Counted from the first letter of the stretch, positions 33,601 through 45,485 are shown. The stretch is DNA of 64,000 bases from Cavia porcellus (GCF_034190915.1 NW_026947502.1:39834785-39898784); one strand, 5' to 3'. The notes: generated from the sequence alone by a model not told the origin. Translations and numbers: made by a program.

Positions 33601-33765
33601 TGACTGGGGATTAAACCCAGGGTGCTCTACCTCTGAGCTACACCCTCAGCCCTTTTATTTTCTGAGATAGGATGTTGCTAAGTAGCTCAGGCTGCCCTTG
33701 AATCTGTGACAGTCAGTAGCTAGGACTGCATGTCCCACCCGTGTTTTGGTCATCCCGGCTATCTG
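33600..33765 (-). repeat. Composite B1+ID SINE
   Basis: Plus-strand GGGGATTAAACCCAGGGTGC and CTCTGAGCTACACCCTCAGC are an antisense ID unit. It is joined by CCCTTTTATTTTCTGAG to an antisense B1 unit (TGTTGCTAAGTAGCTCAGGC, then an AGTAGCTAGGACTGCATG block). Dimers of this kind are a rodent feature, comparable to the mouse B4 or squirrel composites. Confidence 0.85.
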
Positions 33766-34129
33766 CTCTTCTGAGAATTCATTAGACACACTCCTACCTC
33801 CATGACTTTGCATCTGGTATTTAATTTCCTTGGCCAATTTTCATGAGGCTTTGGGGGACATTTAGATATAAAACATACCAGGAATAAAAAGCAAGAGACA
33901 AGGTATGAGAAACAGAAAGTCCTTGGCCATTAATTAGCTACCTTAGGTCTGCAGCTGTGTTCCCCAGATTTAGGCATTTCTCACAATTTACTGTATTTGG
34001 GAGGGGCCTCTTGGAGTGGAGCAGAGTCTAAATATTTGCATTCTTCTTTATATTCTTTGATAGAAAAGACAGGGCTGCAGGCTCTCCCAGCAGCATATAA
34101 TAAACTACCTGAATTTACTCATCTATTTT

Positions 34130-34262
34130 CTCTCTTCTCCACTTAAATATCATTGAGCACAAGGATTATTTTCCCTATTTTACCTTCTTTTTTTTTTGGA
34201 TACTTAGTGCACAATTGGTACTCAATAAATATGTGTTGAAGAAATGAATAAATATTTAATAA
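34130..34262 (+). repeat. L2 3' terminus relic
   Basis: The L2 terminus is clear: TTGAGCACAAGGATTATTTT, then TACTCAATAAATATGTGTTG and AAGAAATGAATAA. Confidence 0.65.
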
Positions 34263-34930
34263 AGAATACTACCATGATGGAGGAAAATGACTTATGGATT
34301 GCATTCTAAAAGTACACCTAAACAGATCCACGAGGCTGTATGTGTCTTCATGCTAAATCAAGGGCAGGACTGAGCTAGGCTTCTTCTGAAGAGGAAGCTG
34401 AGTGGCCAGGATAAAAGAACTGCAGAGATCACCTAGGGGGAGACTTACCAATCCTAATGCATTTCTTTTGGATTTTTGTATTAGTACATGGTTCTAGTAT
34501 ATAATGTTTACTATCCTCCTGGGGATTAGCCCATATGCATAGTGCATCTCAATTCTCTTTTTCATTCCCTTCTCTATGCCATCCCTCTCCTTCCCTCCTT
34601 CTCTTGGTTCCCTTCCCACTTGCAAATGATCTCCCTATTTCCCATCATCTACATAATACATTTTAAAAGCAGACAAACTGCTCTGTTTTATAAATAATAA
34701 AACATACTTCCTGGAAATAAAAGTGTCTAAAATTTTAAGCTTGTAAGGATAGCCATAGCCTCCTAGAGTAGAAGCTCTCAGAGTACCTTCAACCTCACTC
34801 AAACCCACACCAAATTCATCGAACTCAACTACATTTTACCAATTTCAATATTAAATCAGCTGTCCAACACTGTAGCCTCCATATCTGGGATCTGTGTTAT
34901 CCTCCCACACAAGGCCTGTGTTTCTACTCT
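34263..34930. other. Unassigned stretch
   Basis: No gene is recognised. A pyrimidine-rich patch (34,545-34,620) could be an antisense L1 3'UTR remnant, but I cannot place it. Confidence 0.35.
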
Positions 34931-34934
34931 TACA

Positions 34935-35400
34935 TTTCTCTGGCCGTGTTGACTCTTGACAGCCAGAATGGGCTGCACACTTAGAAGAGGATCTGAAACC
35001 TTCACCTCATGTACACCTTTACAACATGGGCCCTGCTTTTACCTCTGACCTCATTGTGCACCCTACTGCTCTCCTGCATGTTTTCTGACCCAGCTGATCT
35101 TCTTGCCTCAGTACATCAAACAAACCCACATGACTGGCTGTTTGTATTCATGGAAACTTTGTCCGGAACACCAATCCCCGGAGATGCAGACGGTTCATAT
35201 CCTCCTTAACTGACTACCTCTTTCATATTTTGGTTCCAAGGTTACCTCCTCAGAAAATCTTTCCTGACTGTTCAGTGCAAAATTATAGCCTCTGTCATTC
35301 TCTATATCCTTCCATACATTTTACAGTTCTTCTTTCCTAACATATGATAGCTATGTTCCCGTCTCTTTTATTACTGTATCCCCTTTGTGACCATTAATCC
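34935..35400 (+). repeat. L2 (LINE2) relic
   Basis: GGTTACCTCCTCAGAAAATC then TTTCCTGACTGTTCAG at 35,242-35,276 is the classic L2 block. The preceding and following segments keep the L2 order. The 66-codon ORF at 35,009-35,209 lies in it and is not considered a gene. Confidence 0.65.
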
Positions 35401-35424
35401 TAATATACCAACTTCGTTGGATTA

Positions 35425-35720
35425 AGAAGTATGTAGCAGATCAATCACACACACCCCTCAGTGTGATGGCTGGGTCCTAGAAGCGTAGTGTTGGATGCTT
35501 TATTTGGTTCCTCAGCGATTCCTCTCTGGCGCTGTTCCCCTACTGTACTTCCTAACTGCGTGAACTAATCAGCTCTGTTCCACCATGCTTTCTGTTCATG
35601 GAGTCTCTGCGTTGGAGCCTGTTAGCCATGCACTAAATCTCTTGGAAAGTGCACTAAATTAAACCTTCACTCCTTTAAAATTGTAGGTGTTATTGTGTCT
35701 CAGCAATGGGAAACTTATGT
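35425..35720 (+). mobile_element. MaLR-like LTR
   Basis: Landmarks are GATGGCTGGGTCCTAGAAGC, then TTATTTGGTTCCTCAGCGAT, then GTGAACTAATCAGCTCTG, then CACTAAATTAAACCTTCACT, and a 3' end TGTGTCTCAGCAATGGGAAA that matches the TGTCTCAGCAATGAGAGAAA end of the provirus LTRs. Boundaries are approximate. Confidence 0.55.
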
Positions 35721-36235
35721 ACCCTTTCATGAGAATTATCAGACAAACCTTAGCCAAAGTAACTCCATTTATGGTACTCCCCTGTCACCTCCCCTACACA
35801 CACTCCATGTAGCTGTTCAGAGGACCCCAAACTCCTCACCACCACCAGGCACTGAGAGGGTTGTGTCAGACTGTGGCATAGCCAGGTCACCCATAACTGT
35901 GGTTAGACCTTGCTCTCTAAGGCCGGTGGAAGCTCTTGGTAAAGATGAAGTGAAGGGAGAATGCACGTAACTTCTCCCAAGAACTGTTCTTGCTTTTAAC
36001 CCAGCTTCTGCTGTTTCAATTAGTGTGCTATTGCTGGGGACCATGAATTATAAATTGATTCCAAAGGATGTCCTAGGATATACTTGTACCACCTTTGGGT
36101 CAGATTGGCATGTGGAAACTCACTCTCTTTGAGTCACAGTTGAAAGTCCTAGGACTAGTGACTAGTGACTGCTGCGGCACTCACAGGGCAAGATAATACC
36201 TATTGAAAGACACCTGAGGAAACTATTTTCTTCTC
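35721..36235. other. Unassigned stretch
   Basis: No repeat is assigned. It contains a short CTAGTGA triplication at about 36,155-36,170. It could include the 5' part of the LTR that follows. Confidence 0.35.
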
Positions 36236-36690
36236 TTGTCTTGTCCTTGCAAGAAGGCTTTTATTTGCCTAGCCCACCACAGTCACCATTACTGTTCCCC
36301 CAAAACATCCACTTCCTTTCTCGCATTGTCTTTGACTCAGATGTAAATGAATAAATACCAAAATTCTGGGTAGCTCCTGGCCTTTTGTTCCTAAAGAGCA
36401 ATTTGTCATCTCAGATCCCTGCTTGCACCCCTAGTTTGTCTCCTGCTCTTTTTTCCTTTCTCACTGTATGCCATAACTCCTGGCAGGAGATTGGAACCCA
36501 CTGTAGGAGTCTTCAGTCTCCTATGAAACCAGTAGCCTAGCATGGAGTGGGGCTTTGAGTTCAGTAATGCTATAGCACAAGTGATGCATTGTCTGTAAGT
36601 AACCTTTAATAAACTCAGTTAACTCACCAAGTTAGACTTGCTTAAATTGTTCTTTGGTCTGTTGGACCCTCTCAGTCCAGAGTTTATGTT
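36236..36690 (+). mobile_element. LTR, same family as 4.8-5.1 kb
   Basis: About 36,375-36,525 aligns with 4885-5020. Downstream it carries TTTAATAAACTCAG (polyadenylation-type signal at about 36,606). It then has CACCAAGTTAGACTTGC and ends with TTCTTTGGTCTGTTGGACC-type sequence, a layout like the R-U5 part of a class I endogenous retrovirus LTR. No internal retroviral region was recognised next to it. Confidence 0.5.
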
Positions 36691-37540
36691 CCCTTCAGAT
36701 ATTTGCACAACACCCTGGTAACCACAGCTTTACCAGATACAGAATAGATGCTCAAAAATTATTCAGCGTTGCATGTAACATATGGAGGTCTGCCCGTTGA
36801 AGTTCATCTTAGTCACTACTCATAGGAAGAGATGTACTTGAAAATGTAGATTTATCATCTTTCAGAACCCAACATGCTCATCATCTGAAGAATTCCACTA
36901 CTTTAAGTTTTAACCTGCTATGAAAAAATTGTTGCTGTTTTCAATGCAGCTCAGTGACCAAAGATTATGTGACCACACATCTAATTTCCAGTCAAGTGTC
37001 CATTTGGTTTGCATAAAAATGACAAGCAATGAAATAGAGACTTTTATTAGAACAAAACAAACTCAGGGGCCCTTAGTGTATTATTTATTAAAAACATGAT
37101 TTGTGTTTTCTTCTGCATACCATGAATTTAAAAGAAGTTTTTGCTAAAAAACCAACTCCTCTTTACTTGGTCCTTCATTTCCCAATATATAACTAGAAGT
37201 AGAACAAAGCTTGACCTTCCTTTTACATCCTTTGTTACATTAAAATTTTGAGTTAAATTCCTGTTCAGCTGTGCATGTGGGTATATTAATCATCTATGGA
37301 ACATCTACCTAAAAGGAAGCAAATTAAGGTTGATTAACCCTGATTTACAAAGTCCCATTTCCTCCAAGATAAGGAATTATAGAGATACTCAGCTGTCCCT
37401 GGAAGTCTCCAGTCATCCTTTAAAATGACGGTCACCTTGGATTCCAGCAAAGCTTCTCAAGATTTAAACTGGCCCTAGAAAAAACTATCATTTTGTGGCA
37501 CCTGAGTTGCTCTTCAAGAAAAAAGAACTTACCTGGAGCC
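36691..37540. other. Unassigned, low-repeat stretch
   Basis: No repeat is recognised. The part at about 36,990-37,170 looks like unique sequence. No gene is recognised. Confidence 0.35.
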
Positions 37541-37885
37541 ATTCTGCCAAAGCAGAACTGAGCTGTCCATCAAGCAGACTCTGGTTCACCTCAGCAAATC
37601 TGTAAAATGTGGCCTGGTTCTTCCATGAACAGTTTGATCTACCTTAGACATGGACCTCCTTGAGTTTTCAAGCCTTTTCTTATGTACTCTGACTTTTCTG
37701 TATTGAGAGGCTAGCTTGATCTTTGGCATCTCTTCAAACTGAAGCTCCTTAAAATTTCTATTACCAATTAGCTTTTGCTCCTCTAACTCCATTATGAATG
37801 AATCAAGGGCGCACATCAGCCACAGGCCAAGAAACATCTCTGGTTCCAAGTTACACAGATCTTTAAAAATCTATATTTAAAATAA
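37541..37885 (-). other. Possible exon or retrocopy fragment (unrecognised)
   Basis: On the minus strand a frame of 87 codons runs from 37,849 to 37,586. It is rich in Lys, Arg and Glu, with segments such as LEEQKLIGNRNFKELQFEE and ASQYRKVRVHKKRLE. About 55 bases after its stop comes GCTCCAG followed by GTAAGT (about 37,528-37,541 in plus coordinates), a strong match to a splice donor. A second frame stays open from about 37,610 to the donor, reading FAEVNQSLLDGQLSSALAEW. This is compatible with a coding exon with an error, a noncoding exon or a pseudogene. The upstream acceptor is weak. I recognise no protein family. Confidence 0.3.
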
Positions 37886-38990
37886 CTATGTTACCTAACA
37901 CTTATTTTTTAGAAAATTGTGCATTAAAATATTCACAAAGGAATTATAAATTTCTTTTATCCCTTATCATCTTATAGGATGCATTTCTAATCCTATATGT
38001 AGTAATTTATAGAAAATATTCACCTAATCTCCTACCTTATTATGGTTCCTTATATTTATGGCTATAAAAAGGGAATTAAATTGCATATTTTCCATACTAA
38101 TTTGTGTCTGAGTTTAAAAAAGATTGAGACTATAAAATACAAGGCACATTTAATGTTTTTCTTCTTACATTACTGTTTTCCTATATCCTTTTATAACAGT
38201 GAGTCTATATACTTTCCCTCAAATCAGAAAAAAAGTTTTGTGCAAGTACTTAAGAAAACTTCTGTGATCATAAAATTTCAATCTCTCATAAAGTATGCTT
38301 CTAATGCAGAGACAAGAATGGCTGAACGTTAGAAATGATAGAATTTAAAATACATCTCACATTCCCTAGTTCTTAATTTCTCCAGTCAGTGCGTGCTCCA
38401 ACCTTTTCTGCTATAAGTAGAATTTGTCCTATATGTTTCCCAGTGGAAAAGGAGATCAAGAAAGATAACACTCTGTAGAAATTGGGTAACTAGAATTATC
38501 TACACTTGCCTGCTCATTAACTGATCACTACATAGCAAATGATCTCTGTTTTCATTCTACATGAAATTATTATTTCAGAATCATCTTCAAAATAAACTGC
38601 AAAGTATTATCTGCACATTAAAATGTTTTCCACTCTAATTCATTTTCTCCATTTAAACATTCCTAGTACTCTGTCAAAACAACAATGCCTGTAATTATTC
38701 ACTTTTCACACTATCACTTCTAATAAATAAGAAATCAAAAAGCAAAAAATCTGTATGGAAAACACTCACTCATTTGTGCTATGTCAGAATATTCCCAGGA
38801 AATCAGGCATTGAGTGATATCAACATTTTGATGTTAAAATACAAGCTGAGGTGACCTTACAGGAAGGCCAGCACTGCTCCTCTGCAGAACCTGGAGCAGT
38901 GGTGAAGAACCTCTGGCTGGCTATTTCATCCAGAGCTCTAGAAGATTCATCATCACTGCCTTACAGGATTCTAAAATACCATTAAGAATT
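37886..38990. other. Unassigned AT-rich stretch
   Basis: No repeat or gene is recognised. A 96-codon ORF at 38,042-38,332 has no motif. Confidence 0.4.
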
Positions 38991-38994
38991 GCAT

Positions 38995-39120
38995 TTTTTC
39001 CATACATTAATAAAAGCTTACCCTTATGCCAGGCCTAGTTGTAGGCATCAAGATTATACTGCTGGGTGAACAGAGATGGCCTCATCCTTGAAGGATTCCA
39101 GGCCATTAATACCAGTCTTT
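38995..39120 (-). repeat. L2 3' end relic
   Basis: Antisense L2 order: CCTTATGCCAGGCCTAGTTG, then TAGGCATCAAGATTATACTG, then GGTGAACAGAGATGGCCTCA and TCCTTGAAGGATTCC. Confidence 0.6.
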
Positions 39121-41895
39121 GCAGAATAATAATGCACACATACATATGTGGGAGTGTTTGTACATACGCACTGTGCAGGTGCACTTTTCTGATATTTTGC
39201 AAAGAAAGGAAATGGGCAGTTTCAATGTCACTGCCTGCTGCTTAGAAAAGCAGAGGTCGGGAAATTTTTGTTGATACAACTCAGATGTTATCCTCTATGA
39301 AGGAAGGATTTCTATGCAACTTGATTGTGAAAATTGCTTGCCTCCAGGAATCCACAGGAGAAAACTATTTTAAGTGGGTGTTTCCTCCATGAAAAAAGGA
39401 TTATGATGATGAATTGTCAATTTTAAAGTTTCACAGATTTTGAAAAACTCATGACCTCAACCACAACAAAGAAAATACCATCAGTATTTCATTCTTCCTA
39501 CACCACAAAACTTGACCTGGAATAGCACATACTTTTGGAGGCATTTCTAATTAATTTTTTAAATGCAGGAAATATGCAATTGTGCCCTTTAAAAAAATGA
39601 ACACTGATGCACATTCCCTTAACTCAGAGTAAAGAACAAGAGCAAATTTAATCACACACAAAGACAGGGTTGTATGAATGATCAGAGGATTTTTAAATAT
39701 CTTTTATTCATTCCTTGTTACGCATCCACAATTACCCCCACTCACATTAATAGGAGTTACTCAAGTGTATTGAAAGAAAAGGTTTTTTGTGTGTTATTCG
39801 TCTATATTCAAACAAAAAATTTGCATACTCTTAAAGAAACCATTTGATTGTTTTAATGTTAAATTTAAAGAAAATCACTCACGTGACATGAAGTAGGAGA
39901 ATTAACTACCTCAAAATGCATTCTAATAAGTTGTAGCTATTTTCTCTAGTTCTACTCTCTCTATTCTCTCTAGATAGGAACTAGCTTTTTTAACCCTTTT
40001 GCTAAATGAGAAAGATCAGCATGGGAAAAAGGAATGACCCTACGTGACCCTAGTGACATTCTCCTGATCCCGGGCAATACACTGGGGCACAGGACTGGCC
40101 AACCCACTCCCAGCTGCTGACCTTACTTCGTGCAGCTCCCCTGCCTGGCAATCTGTCAGCATGGAATCTGTTTAAAAGATCATTCCTGCCTTACCAGAGA
40201 CATTGATCCCCAACACCAGGGCTGAGCACAGTGCAGTGAGGGCAGGCCGCATCCAGCACACAAGTGGGGGGGCTCTCTCCAGGAGGCTGGGAAACTGGGC
40301 AGCTCACTGCTCTGCTGACTCATGACTGCGGGCACTGCGTGACACACGATACTTGGGGAATTTTCCCAAGCCCTTCACCAACACTCCATGCCCCAGCATG
40401 TTAAGAAAATCTTTCTTTGGTGGTGGTGGTGATGGTGGTGGTGGTATTATAAGTTCACTATATTAGACAGAAAGTAGTTTGAAAGAAAAAGATCAATTTT
40501 GATGAGAGGAAAACTGTAGCAATTTTTTTGTCCATTCTGGAAAATCAGATTGTTGTGTGTTTGCTAATCAGACCAATGACTTCCAGTAGAAAGAATAATA
40601 AGTGAAATTGAGATGAGTCGTGTTAAACACAAAATTCAAAATCTAAATTGTATCATAGAAATCTGAACACTTTCACTGTGATTCTTTGGAGTGACATGAT
40701 TTTTCAACTGTGGACTTCAGGACTTCAATGTGAACAAAACTGTAGAGATGTTTAAAAGAATTTAGGGCAGAGATCATCGCTGGCCTACAACACTTCTCCA
40801 ATAAATAAACCTATTTCAGGTAAATATATACCTGCACAAAACAGAGAGAATGTCTCCTGTCATATATTCAGAACAACGATGAACTGCCAGACAGACTTTA
40901 GGGTAGTTTTTTAAATTTAATGATTCAAAATCAAAACAAGCAGCTAATCTTGGATTTAGCTGTGTTCAGTGGAGCAGGATGTGACACTGATGCCTCAGCC
41001 ACATATCTAAGAACTCCACAGCCACGGCTTGCATCTAAAGAAATTCAGTGTATTAATTTGTTTCAGTGTGTCCACCCGGCCATATGACTGATGATCCTTC
41101 AGCCACCGTTTTAAATCACAGCACGGGCGGGAGTGTTGGAGGGCCGCTCACACAGCTGGGTGGAGTTTTCCTCCAGACTCTGCCCCATGCTAGTGTGACT
41201 CACAAGCAGTACAGTGACAGTTCCTCCTGTCGGATGATGGAGTCAAGCCTGGTGGAGGAAGGTAAAAGTTCCAAGTGTTTCAGATTCATGATCTTAATGG
41301 CTGCAACATTACATGCCAGTATCTTCATACTCACATTTCATGAGTTTTGGGTTTTCTCCCTTTCTTCCTACATACCAAAAATATTAGTAGTCTCTGCTGA
41401 AGGCATTTGTAGGTTCAGTTTGAGACTATGGTTGCTGTATTTGATGGCAGTAAATTGAGACTCGTGACCGTTTCAGTCATCTAAGGCTGTTTCCCTGTTC
41501 ACATCAAGAAAAAGGAGAAATATTACTATTTGGAAAGACCTTGCTAAGAAACCATTGTTTTCTTTAGCTTCCAATGTCTCAATAGTAAAACCAAAAGAAA
41601 CCTAAAAACCAGTCTCATGTGGGGACATTCCAATCATGAAATGTTTACTATGTAACAACTGTGTATAAGAGTCTAAAGAAATCGATAAATGCAAAGAGAC
41701 TCCTGTTCATTTACAGACGGGCAATAACTCTCCAATTCATCTGATTTATTGCCAGCTTCATGTGCAGCATAGAAATACTGTCAGCATTAGAGAGCCAGGC
41801 AAGCCTAAGAAACAAGGCTCAATTTGCTAATAGCTAGTTAAATGATCTGGGAGAGCTTAGTTAACCAAAGACATAATTTTCTCAATAAAATGTAG
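39121..41895. other. Unassigned stretch with a GC-richer patch and (GGT)n
   Basis: No repeat family is recognised over most of this stretch. About 40,030-40,400 is GC-richer than its surroundings. It holds TGCTGACTCATG at about 40,313, resembling a Maf/AP-1 site. A short (GGT)n run lies at 40,416-40,445. A 130-codon ORF at 41,066-41,458 has no recognised domain. Confidence 0.4.
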
Positions 41896-41899
41896 ACAA

Positions 41900-42115
41900 G
41901 AATCTCTGTTGTGGAGTTGTCTTACATATAATGTGATGCAGAAACTTTGATTTAGAGTGGCTAAAACCTTTCTACATAGTAAGTACTCAATAGCAGATAT
42001 CATAAGTTGCCCCCTTTTAGAAATGAGGAAATTCAGAACCACTGAAGATGAGAGATTGCTGATGATGGAACCAGAACAAAATGCCAGTTCTATATTCATA
42101 TTAGACTCTTCTCCA
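41900..42115 (+). repeat. MIR-like SINE relic
   Basis: ACATAGTAAGTACTCAATAG, then TTTTAGAAATGAGGAAATTC, then a GATGGAACCAGAACAAAATG-like block resemble decayed MIR/L2-type tRNA-SINE sequence. ORFs on both strands in this interval are not considered genes. Confidence 0.45.
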
Positions 42116-42227
42116 GAGATATTAAACTGTTGTTTTACTTGGGTGTGTGCATGTGTGTGTGCTTAATTCAGATCACTTGGTGTCGCTTCCACTTCACCAA
42201 TGCCATTGGATGATGCTCAGTGTTATT

Positions 42228-42249
42228 TCTTTTTTTTTTTTTTTTTTTC
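42228..42249. repeat. Poly-T run
   Basis: An uninterrupted run of about 21 T. No SINE body is recognised to its right, so the origin is unclear. Confidence 0.85.
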
Positions 42250-42529
42250 TGAATATTTTAGTACCTTTTTTTCCTTGTTGGGAAAACCAGTACATTCTTC
42301 CAGCAGCAGTAACACTGGATCCTGTTCCAATATATTCATGTTCTGAATTTACTTGGACTTTCCACAGCAGAAAACCCTCTGTGATTAGTATAATAACTTA
42401 GCACCACCGCATTGGTTGATATAGTCATGTCTAATAATCAAAAGAATGTATCTATTCACCTTCATTCGAAGTGTCAAGTGTCAAAAGTGAAGAAGTGAAC
42501 ACTACAGGAAAATGTTTGCTTCTGCTTAG

Positions 42530-42890
42530 TTCATTTTGTGCTACCCTCAAAGAATACCACAGAGTGGGTCACTTGTAATGAGCAGAAATTTGCTGACTCC
42601 TGGTTCTGGAGCCAGGATAGTCCAAGACTGAGGGACTGGTGAGTCTCAACAGCCTTCTTGCTTTCTGATCTCATGGGAGAAGGGCAAGCAGAGGGTATGT
42701 AGGAGACAGAGGGGTCAAACTAGTCCTTATGAGGAATCCATATGGGTGATCCTGTTATTAACCCATTTATGAGGCATATCTAATCCTCAGTAATAGATAT
42801 CATAAGTTGCCCCCTTTCTTACTGTTATAATGGCTACTGAATTTCAACATTGGGTTGGAAGATACACTCGAATCATAGCACTTTACTTGA
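42530..42890 (-). mobile_element. MLT1-like MaLR LTR (minus strand)
   Basis: Antisense MLT1 order is visible: AGAATACCACAGAGTGGGTC, then CAGAAATTTGCTGACTCCTG, then GGTTCTGGAGCCAGGATAGT and CCAAGACTGAGGGACTGG, then CATTTATGAGGCATATCTAA, then AATTTCAACATTGGG, and a terminal ATCATAGCA. The copy contains a 23-bp segment that also occurs at 41,995-42,017. Confidence 0.72.
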
Positions 42891-43009
42891 ACTTAAATTT
42901 TAGAGGAGGAAAGGAAAATGGAGACACATAAATAACAAATGTAGGGATTCTGGAGCAAGTCATTTTGCTTCACACAGACTCAGTTTTTTCAGTCTTACAG
43001 TGTAAGAAT

Positions 43010-43755
43010 TATTTTATGTAGAATACATCATTAGCTGCAAAAATACAGTCTAACATTACTATGCTATATAAAATTTTTCATTATAGGTATACCAAAGAAT
43101 TAAATGTAAAAGAAAACTCATGAAACTTTTAGATTAAATCCAGGAGGATATTTTATAATTTTGTACATAGGACTTCTAAAGTAGATATTACTTTAAACTG
43201 TAGATATTATGAAACAGAAAGAAAAATGTGGACATATTTAATGTATAAGAGAAAACTGTATAGCTATAGACTCCATCAGCAAAGTCCAAGTTAAATAAGA
43301 GGGAAGTAGATATGTATAAAACATAAAAAATATCTAATATTCCAAAAATGCCGACACCAAAAAATGAACCACTACAAAAAATAGACAGCAATCACCAAGA
43401 GATATTTCTCACATCAGAAAATGCAAAAGAATTTGGATCACAATAGTGGTCAGAAAAAGATCCAAAGTATAAAAAGAAGTACCAAACGTTTAACTTTTGT
43501 TGAATAATAGAATCTGTAAAGATTGATAGTATTCAGTAATGATAAACGTTTGTACAATTTTTTTCTCACATCCTGTTGGTAAGGTTATAAATTTTTAGAA
43601 AAAAGTAATTTGGAAATATTTATTAAACTATAAAATCACATAAACTTTGACCCCAAAATGCTGGTCTGGGAATCTGTCCAACAGAAATAAAAGTGCAAGT
43701 ACTTTAGGATGTATATATAATGATTCATGACATTATTTATACTAAAAAAAAAAGG
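43010..43755 (+). repeat. L1M relic, ORF2 3' part
   Basis: CATCCTGTTGGTAAGGTTAT, then GGAATCTGTCCAACAGAAAT, then AAAAGTGCAAGTACTTTAGG are decayed forms of the L1M ORF2 C-terminal region. It is split from a further L1M piece at 44.6 kb by an LTR at 43.8-44.05 kb. Confidence 0.7.
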
Positions 43756-43789
43756 GAATAGTTTGGAGTATTCATCTATAAAGATTCAG

Positions 43790-44045
43790 AGATTTTGTGA
43801 GTGCTGCATTCACCCTGGGTGAGGGCGTAGCCTGCATATACTGTAAGGGAGGGAAAGAGGCTTGCTCTTCCCCACCTTTGTTTTGGCTGCTGTTGCTCTG
43901 ACTGCTGCCTTCAAGTGTTGCCCCACTGCCAGGCCACCTTGCTGATTACGACCTGAAGCCATCCAAAAAATTGTGAGCTAAATAAACCTTCCTTCCTTAA
44001 TTTTGGGAATTGGATATTTTGTCCCAGCAATGAGAGAAAAGTAAT
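43790..44045 (+). mobile_element. MaLR LTR, 3' part
   Basis: GTGAGTGCTGCATTCACCCT matches the start of the corresponding block in the LTRs at 46.2 and 54.6 kb. GAGCTAAATAAACCTTCCTT and TTTGTCCCAGCAATGAGAG, then AAAAGTAATGAAGACA, complete the MaLR 3' end. The 68-codon minus-strand ORF here is not considered a gene. Confidence 0.8.
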
Positions 44046-44054
44046 GAAGACAAG

Positions 44055-44625
44055 GGACATATTTAGAAAGCTAACAGAGCACACAAGAGGGAGTCTAGAG
44101 CAGTCACATTTAACCACAGAGAGGATGGTTTTGAGCTACCTTGCCAGAATGCCACTATCACTGGTTTATGACTTTGGAAATATAGGATCCAGATCTAATT
44201 CTACCATTAACTCCACAGATGCCTTTTGGTAGTGTGATTTTATCTTTTTTGCGTTTCTCAAAATTACCATCTCTTCTGAAATACAAGTAGTTTTTTAAAT
44301 CTATAAAAATGTATTCAAACTTATCATAAGAAAAATTAAAACTAAAATGACATCATATATTCAATTTGTCTGATCATCAATTTACAAAAAATCTGATAAC
44401 ACTCTTTGGCTAAGTGATAAGACATTCTCAGATCCTTTCAGTGGTGGCAGATACGTCAGTAGTGGCAAACCAACAGCTCAGCACCTCGCACCTCAGCAGG
44501 CTGCTCATTGTCACTGCAAGTTCTAAAAGATTCCCCATCATTGATATATACTGATACAAAATATCAGAGGAATTTTGCTAAAATCCATGGAAATTTAAAA
44601 TTTGATTCCACAATTGTTTTGCAGA
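44055..44625. other. Unassigned stretch
   Basis: No gene or repeat is recognised. It lies between an LTR end and an L1M piece. Confidence 0.4.
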
Positions 44626-44629
44626 AATA

Positions 44630-44995
44630 TGTTTCACAAATATATTAATGGTTGTACACAAGTTTATGTATTCAAGATGATTCATGAAAAAACTCTAGTG
44701 AAGTATTAGAAATAATGTATATATCTTTTAATGGAAATAGGTTAAGTAATTTCACAATGGAATACTATATCATCTAAAAAAGAAAAAATAAAACATACAT
44801 ACTTTTATTTAAATAAAATTATGTATTAGATATACTATACAAAACAGTAGAATGCATTTTTCTTTGAATATATATAATATATATATCAACTTACATGAAC
44901 ATACATATACAATATCACACACATATACGTACTCACAAAAAAAATTTCCCTGAATAGATTCACAAGTGCCAGTAGCTTCTATTTACTTCAGTATA
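44630..44995 (+). repeat. L1M relic, ORF2 end and 3'UTR
   Basis: ATTTCACAATGGAATACTAT and the following AT-rich tract, then TTCCCTGAATAGATTCACAA, fit an old L1M 3' end, probably the continuation of the piece at 43.0-43.75 kb. Confidence 0.55.
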
Positions 44996-45179
44996 AGAAA
45001 ATCAAGATTCTTTACTGTGGTATGCATACTCCCATGTTTCCTGATACCAGATAAGTAAAAATTAAACACCACTCAAACATTTATCTTTAAGGAATTTTAA
45101 TATGTTGAAACATAAATACATCACACTCTCCAAGATGTTTGCTACACATTCTGTTACTCCATTCTTTATTTATAAATGT

Positions 45180-45485
45180 CCATTTTTTCCTGAAAAGTAG
45201 ATGTAGGAAAGATTGGTTTACTAGCTCAATCTACGATGGCACTCTCATTGTCACCTTAGAGTTGTCCTAAGCCTAATCTTACAATTGCCATCACAATGTA
45301 TTCATTTCTCACCACCACTTACAGCTGCCTTGAATTGCTTTATTTGCTTATGAGCTTCACTAGCTACTAAAAGGCGTACTACATGAAGACATGAACCGTA
45401 TCTATAGCAATGCATCCCCACTGCTTTGAATACTATTATATATAAATGTTCTTTATCTCTTTACTGAACAAATGAGTTGGAACAG
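45180..45485 (+). repeat. L2 3' end relic
   Basis: An L2-like order is visible: a TCTACGATGGCACTCTCATT block, then AGGCGTACTACATGAAGACA, then CATCCCCACTGCTTTGAATA, then CTTTACTGAACAAATGAG. Confidence 0.45.

Noticed and set aside
41066..41458. 130-codon plus-strand ORF in unassigned sequence
   Set aside because: It has no domain or clear codon pattern. The length is compatible with chance in a GC-richer patch, and no exon signals support it beyond a weak AAGGTAAAAG.
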